NCBI RefSeq assembly: GCF_022513565.1
Contig: NZ_JAKWBE010000003.1
Span: forward strand, 124,001-188,000
DNA from: Streptomyces gilvus
GTDB taxonomy: Bacteria; Actinomycetota; Actinomycetes; Streptomycetales; Streptomycetaceae
DNA length: 64,000 bases
Direction of reading: 5' to 3'
In this document: piece by piece, positions 60,006 to 64,000 of the stretch
Layout: each line of letters begins with the position of its first letter
How positions within the stretch are numbered: position 1 is the first letter of the stretch
Translations under genes and position numbers: made by a program
The notes under the pieces: model-generated
Seen by the model: only the letters and a program-made list of their open reading frames with translations
Databases searched by the model: none
What the model was told of the DNA's origin: nothing

Positions 60006-61331
60006 ATGCGAGCACGTACCCGGACCGTCCGCAAGGCGGTGGTCCTCGCGGCCGTCGCGACGCTGGGCGCGGGGCTGCTGGCCGGCTGTGCCGACGACAA
60101 CGGTGGCAAGTCGGACTCGTCGAACGGTGGCGGTAGCAAGGGCAAGACCACCATCACGCTGGGCCTCTTCGGCACCCAGGGCTTCAAGGAGGCCGGTCTC
60201 TACACCGAGTACGAGAAGCTCCACCCGAACATCAAGATCCAGGAGAACGTGGTCGAGCGCAACGAGGTCTACTACCCGGCCCTCGTCAACCACCTCACCA
60301 CCAACAGCGGTCTGCAGGACATCCAGGCCATCGAAGTCGGCAACATCGCCGAGGCCACCCAGACCTTCGCGAGCAAGTTCGTGGACTTCTCCAAGGTCGC
60401 CGGCGTGAACAAGAGCGACTGGCTGGACTGGAAGTGGCAGCAGGCCACCACCAAGGACGGCCAGACGATAGGCCTCGGCACCGACATCGGCCCGATGGCG
60501 ATCTGCTACCGCAAGGACCTCTTCCAGCAGGCCGGGCTGCCCACCGACCGCGAGAAGGTCGGCCAGCTGTGGGCGGGCGACTGGAGCAAGCTCGTCACGG
60601 CCGGTGAGTCGTACAAGAAGAAGGCCCCCAAGGGCACCTACTTCATGGACTCCCCCGGCGGTCTGCTCAACGCGATCATCAGCAGCAACCAGGACAAGTT
60701 CTACGACTCCTCCGGCAAGGTCATCTACAAGTCGAACCCGGCGATCAAGAGCTCCTTCGACCTGACCGCGAAGGCCGCCGCGGAAGGGCTGACGCAGCCG
60801 CAGACGCAGTTCCAGCCCGCCTGGAACTCCACCATCGCCAACAGCAAGTTCGCCGCGATCGCCTGCCCGCCGTGGATGCTCGGCTACCTCAAGGGCCAGT
60901 CGAAGCCCGACGCGGCCGGCAAGTGGGACGTGGCCGCCGCGCCGAAGGCCGGCAACTGGGGCGGCACCTTCCTGGCCGTGCCCAAGAGCGGCAAGAACGT
61001 CACCGAGGCCGAGAAGCTGGCCCAGTGGCTGACCGCGCCCGCCCAGCTGGCGAAGCTGTTCAGCGTGCAGGGCAGCTTCCCGAGCACCCCGGGCTCGTAC
61101 ACCCTGCCCCTCGTGACGGACGCGAAGAACGCGATGACCGGTGACTCGCCGATCGGCAAGATCTTCGCCGACGCCGCCAAGTCGATCCCGACCCAGGTGA
61201 TCGGCCCGAAGGACCAGATCGTGCAGCAGGGTCTGACGGACAACGGCGTCATCCTGGTCACCAAGGGCAAGTCGGCGGCCGAGGCGTGGGCCACCGCCAC
61301 CAAGACCATCGACAACAACCTGGAGAAGTGA
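60006..61331 (+). CDS. cebE: CebE, cellobiose/cellotriose-binding lipoprotein
   Basis: The 441-residue protein has a lipoprotein signal with lipidated C28 in LLAGC and a class I sugar-binding fold (TITLGLFGTQGFKEAGL, ENVVERNEVYYPALVNHL). It captures cello-oligosaccharides outside the membrane. ATG 60006 follows AGGAGGACGC. It is the first gene of cebEFG behind the CebR box. Confidence 0.94.
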   Translation: MRARTRTVRKAVVLAAVATLGAGLLAGCADDNGGKSDSSNGGGSKGKTTITLGLFGTQGFKEAGLYTEYEKLHPNIKIQENVVERNEVYYPALVNHLTTNSGLQDIQAIEVGNIAEATQTFASKFVDFSKVAGVNKSDWLDWKWQQATTKDGQTIGLGTDIGPMAICYRKDLFQQAGLPTDREKVGQLWAGDWSKLVTAGESYKKKAPKGTYFMDSPGGLLNAIISSNQDKFYDSSGKVIYKSNPAIKSSFDLTAKAAAEGLTQPQTQFQPAWNSTIANSKFAAIACPPWMLGYLKGQSKPDAAGKWDVAAAPKAGNWGGTFLAVPKSGKNVTEAEKLAQWLTAPAQLAKLFSVQGSFPSTPGSYTLPLVTDAKNAMTGDSPIGKIFADAAKSIPTQVIGPKDQIVQQGLTDNGVILVTKGKSAAEAWATATKTIDNNLEK

Positions 61332-61336
61332 CCGGC

Positions 61337-62347
61337 ATGGCCACCCGGCACGACATCGCCGCGCCCCCCGCGAAGGAGGGGGGCGCGGCCCCGGCCCGCC
61401 CGCCCGCCGCACCCACGGAGGCGGAGCGGCGGCGCCGCGCCCGTCTCTCGCGGCGCTGGCAGCGGGACCTCAAGTGGAGCCCGTACGGGTTCATCTCCCC
61501 GTTCTTCCTGCTCTTCGTCGCCTTCGGCCTGTTCCCGCTGATCTACACGGCGTGGGCCTCGCTGCACACCGTGGAGCTGACGGCACCGAACGACATGCAG
61601 TGGGCGGGGCTGCACAACTACACGCGGATCTTCGACGACGAGTTCTTCTGGAACGCGGCGCGCAACACGCTGACCATCGGCATCATCTCGACGGTTCCGC
61701 AGCTGGCGATGGCGATGGGCCTCGCGCACATCCTCAACTACAAGCTGCGCGCCTCGACCTTCTACCGGGTCATCATGCTCGCGCCCTACGCGACCTCGAT
61801 CGCCGCGGCCTCCCTCGTCTTCGTCCTGCTGTTCGGCCGCGACTACGGCATGATCAACTGGGCGCTCCACTACGTGGGCGTCGGCAAGATCGACTGGCAG
61901 AACGACAAGTGGCCCTCGCAGATCGCGGTCTCGACCATCATCATCTGGCGCTGGACCGGCTACAACGCGCTGATCTACCTGGCGGCGATGCAGGCGATCC
62001 CGACCGAGCTGTACGAGTCGGCGGCCCTGGACGGCGCCAGCCGCTGGCGGCAGTTCGTCCACGTGACGCTGCCCCAGCTGCGCCCGACGATCCTGTTCAC
62101 CTGTGTCGTGTCGACCATCGGAGCGAGCCAGGTGTTCGGCGAGCCGCTGATCTTCGACGCCAACAAGGGGGCGTCCGGCGGTGCGGAGCACCAGTTCCAG
62201 ACGCTCGGTCTGTATCTGTACGAGCAGGGCTGGGTCAACATGCACCTGGGCCGGGCCTCGGCGATCGCCTGGACGATGTTCCTGATCCTCATCGTGATCG
62301 GGATCGTCAACTACGTCATCTCGCGCCGGCTGCGCGCCAGTAGTTAG
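61337..62347 (+). CDS. cebF: CebF, ABC sugar permease
   Basis: The 336-residue protein has six membrane segments after a long charged start and the EAA loop (ELYESAALDGASRWRQFVHVTLPQLRP) that docks the ATPase. It is the MalF-type half of the transporter. It starts five bases after cebE. The ATPase (MsiK in Streptomyces) is not in the window, as expected. Confidence 0.93.
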   Translation: MATRHDIAAPPAKEGGAAPARPPAAPTEAERRRRARLSRRWQRDLKWSPYGFISPFFLLFVAFGLFPLIYTAWASLHTVELTAPNDMQWAGLHNYTRIFDDEFFWNAARNTLTIGIISTVPQLAMAMGLAHILNYKLRASTFYRVIMLAPYATSIAAASLVFVLLFGRDYGMINWALHYVGVGKIDWQNDKWPSQIAVSTIIIWRWTGYNALIYLAAMQAIPTELYESAALDGASRWRQFVHVTLPQLRPTILFTCVVSTIGASQVFGEPLIFDANKGASGGAEHQFQTLGLYLYEQGWVNMHLGRASAIAWTMFLILIVIGIVNYVISRRLRASS

Positions 62348-62358
62348 GAGTACCGGCC

Positions 62359-63264
62359 GTGACGACGACACTGACGACACCCGTGGGCAGCGCCCCGACG
62401 GAGTCCCGCCGCACCCGCCGTTCCAAGGCCAGGCGGGCGGGCGGCACCCTGCACGCGGGCCCGGTCGCCTACGCCATCCTGATCCTCTTCTCCATCGGTT
62501 CGCTCTTCCCGCTGGTGTGGACGGCGATCGCCGCCTCCCGCAACAACAACCGGCTGGCGCAGACCCCGCCGCCGTTCTGGTTCGGCGGGAACCTCTTCCA
62601 CAACATGAACGTCGCCTGGAACGAGGCCAACCTGGGCAAGGCGTTCATCAACACGACCATCGTGGCGGGCACTTCGGCCCTGACCGTCGTCTTCCTGTCC
62701 ACGATCGCCGGGTTCGCCTTCGCCAAGCTGCGCTTCAAAGGGCGCAACATCCTGATGCTGATGGTGATCGGCACGATGATGGTGCCGCCACAGCTGAGCG
62801 TCATCCCGCTGTACATGATGGTCGCCAAGCTGAACTGGGCCGACCAGCTGCAGGCGGTCATCTTCCCGTCCCTGGTGAGCGCGTTCGGCGTGTTCTTCAT
62901 GCGGCAGTACCTGCTCCAGGCGCTGCCGGACGAGCTGATCGAGGCGGCGCGGGTGGACGGCGCGAGCAGCTGGCGGGTGGTCTGGCACATCGTGTTCCCG
63001 GCGGCGCGTCCCGCGATGGCCGTCCTGGGCATGCTGATGTTCGTGCAGTCCTGGAACGACTTCCTGTGGCCGTTCCTGGTCCTCACCCAGAACGGCAACC
63101 CGACCGTGCAGGTCGCCCTGGCGGGCCTGGGCCGCGGCTACACGCCGGACCAGTCCCTGATCATGGGGGGCGCGCTGCTGGGCACGCTGCCGCTGCTGCT
63201 GGTCTTCGCGATCTTCGGCAAGCAGATCGTAGGCGGCATCATGCAGGGTGCGGTCAAGGGCTGA
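62359..63264 (+). CDS. cebG: CebG, ABC sugar permease
   Basis: The 301-residue MalG-type permease has six membrane segments and the EAA loop [27 protein letters not shown]. The start is GTG 62359 with TAGGAG nine bases before. It follows cebF by 11 bases and completes the membrane channel. Confidence 0.93.
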   Translation: MTTTLTTPVGSAPTESRRTRRSKARRAGGTLHAGPVAYAILILFSIGSLFPLVWTAIAASRNNNRLAQTPPPFWFGGNLFHNMNVAWNEANLGKAFINTTIVAGTSALTVVFLSTIAGFAFAKLRFKGRNILMLMVIGTMMVPPQLSVIPLYMMVAKLNWADQLQAVIFPSLVSAFGVFFMRQYLLQALPDELIEAARVDGASSWRVVWHIVFPAARPAMAVLGMLMFVQSWNDFLWPFLVLTQNGNPTVQVALAGLGRGYTPDQSLIMGGALLGTLPLLLVFAIFGKQIVGGIMQGAVKG

Positions 63265-63357
63265 GCCCTTACGACAGTTCCGTCCCAGGGGCCGGGTCAG
63301 CGCCGCCTCGGCCCCCACCCCCACTCCTTCCGACTCTTCGGTCTCGACGACCACTTA

Positions 63358-63371
63358 TGGGAGCGCTTCCA
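63358..63371. promoter_or_regulatory. CebR box overlapping the bglC start
   Basis: TGGGAGCGCTTCCA is the CebR box with one change in the right arm. Its last base is the A of the bglC ATG, so bound repressor would cover the ribosome-site and start region. Confidence 0.85.
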
Positions 63372-64000
63372 TGACTGACTCCGTACACCCGGCCACCCCG
63401 GTGACCTTTCCTCCCGGCTTCCTGTGGGGCGCCGCGACCTCCGCGTACCAGATCGAGGGGGCGGTGCGGGAGGACGGTCGTACGCCGTCGATCTGGGACA
63501 CCTTCAGTCACACGCCCGGGAAGACAGCGGGCGGTGAGCACGGTGACATCGCTGTCGACCACTACCACCGCTACCGCGAGGACGTGGCGATGATGGCCGA
63601 CCTGGGCCTGTCCGCCTACCGCTTCTCGATCTCCTGGTCGCGGGTGCAGCCCACGGGACGCGGGCCCGCCGTGCAGGTGGGCCTGGACTTCTACCGCCGG
63701 CTGGTGGACGAGCTGCTGGAGCACGGCATCAAACCGGCCGTCACCCTCTACCACTGGGACCTGCCGCAGGAGCTGGAGGACGCGGGCGGCTGGCCCGAGC
63801 GCGACACCGCGCTCCGGTTCGCCGAGTACGCGCAGATCGTCGGCGAGGCGCTGGGCGACCGGGTGGAGCAGTGGATCACCCTCAACGAGCCCTGGTGCAG
63901 CGCCTTCCTGGGCTACGGCTCCGGCGTGCACGCCCCCGGCCGCACCGAACCGGAGGCCACACTGCGCGCCGCGCACCACCTCAACCTGGCGCACGGCCTG
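63371..64000 (+). CDS. bglC: BglC, GH1 beta-glucosidase (5' part; runs off the window)
   Basis: The 210 visible residues match family GH1: [57 protein letters not shown] and WITLNEPW with acid/base E173. It hydrolyses imported cellobiose and cellotriose to glucose in the cytoplasm; loss raises the CebR inducer. The nucleophile and the rest of the barrel lie beyond base 64000. GGAGCG before the ATG is both ribosome site and part of the CebR box. Confidence 0.93.
   Translation, partial: MTDSVHPATPVTFPPGFLWGAATSAYQIEGAVREDGRTPSIWDTFSHTPGKTAGGEHGDIAVDHYHRYREDVAMMADLGLSAYRFSISWSRVQPTGRGPAVQVGLDFYRRLVDELLEHGIKPAVTLYHWDLPQELEDAGGWPERDTALRFAEYAQIVGEALGDRVEQWITLNEPWCSAFLGYGSGVHAPGRTEPEATLRAAHHLNLAHGL

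Overview
The window is high-GC, densely coded actinobacterial DNA with a strong G/C third-position bias, and it is best read as a Streptomyces chromosome core segment. Several gene blocks match the order known from S. coelicolor-type chromosomes: the speB/TPP-enzyme pair, the leucine-degradation operon, the desferrioxamine genes (desEF, desABCD), glmS, adpA with its TTA codon, orn, tRNA-His and cebR-cebEFG-bglC. This assignment rests on recognised proteins and gene order, not on a database search.

Layout. (1) 1-10.7 kb, minus strand: a two-gene surface/toxin operon. A LamG/DNRLRE-type secreted protein is followed by a 2124-residue secreted Rhs protein whose C-terminus is a PIN-type nuclease. 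A 1-base-overlapping zinc-ribbon gene (candidate immunity gene), a DUF3349-like gene and an S1-like gene follow. (2) 10.6-14.8 kb: a TPP-dependent enzyme and an agmatinase-family ureohydrolase, then a relic of an IS605-type element (tnpB start, right-end hairpins, divergent ribbon-helix-helix gene) and a conserved unknown gene. (3) 14.8-23.8 kb: acyl-CoA thioesterase, acyl-CoA dehydrogenase, small membrane protein, TetR regulator and the divergent methylcrotonyl-CoA carboxylase - HMG-CoA lyase - acyl-CoA dehydrogenase operon of leucine/isovalerate breakdown. (4) 23.8-31.0 kb: two iron-box-controlled units for desferrioxamine uptake (desEF) and synthesis (desABCD), closed by a strong hairpin and a second tnpB relic. 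(5) 31.3-40.7 kb: DUF4429 protein, Tat-exported purple acid phosphatase, glmS, acetate-transporter-family protein, universal stress protein, adpA, orn and tRNA-His.

(6) 40.7-58.0 kb is an accessory catabolic block set between orn/tRNA-His and cebR. Its left half is a nitrogen module: a type III glutamine synthetase/gamma-glutamylmethylamide synthetase-like gene, three genes that together resemble a split glutamate synthase or N-methylglutamate synthase (GlxBCD/MgsABC), a stand-alone FAD amine oxidoreductase, HutD, an XRE-cupin regulator and an Amt transporter. Its right half is a divergent operon under a GntR regulator: flavin reductase and SnoaL-like protein one way; two DUF1185 paralogues, alpha/beta hydrolase, aldehyde dehydrogenase, tautomerase, luciferase-like monooxygenase and NCS1 permease the other way. 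My inference is import and oxidative ring opening of an N-heterocycle (possibly N-methylated, by analogy with trigonelline breakdown), with the released ammonia or methylamine assimilated by the left half.

(7) 58.0-64.0 kb: a GNAT acetyltransferase, then the cellobiose/cellotriose uptake system cebR-cebEFG and the start of the beta-glucosidase gene bglC, with CebR boxes before cebE and over the bglC start codon. The window ends inside bglC.
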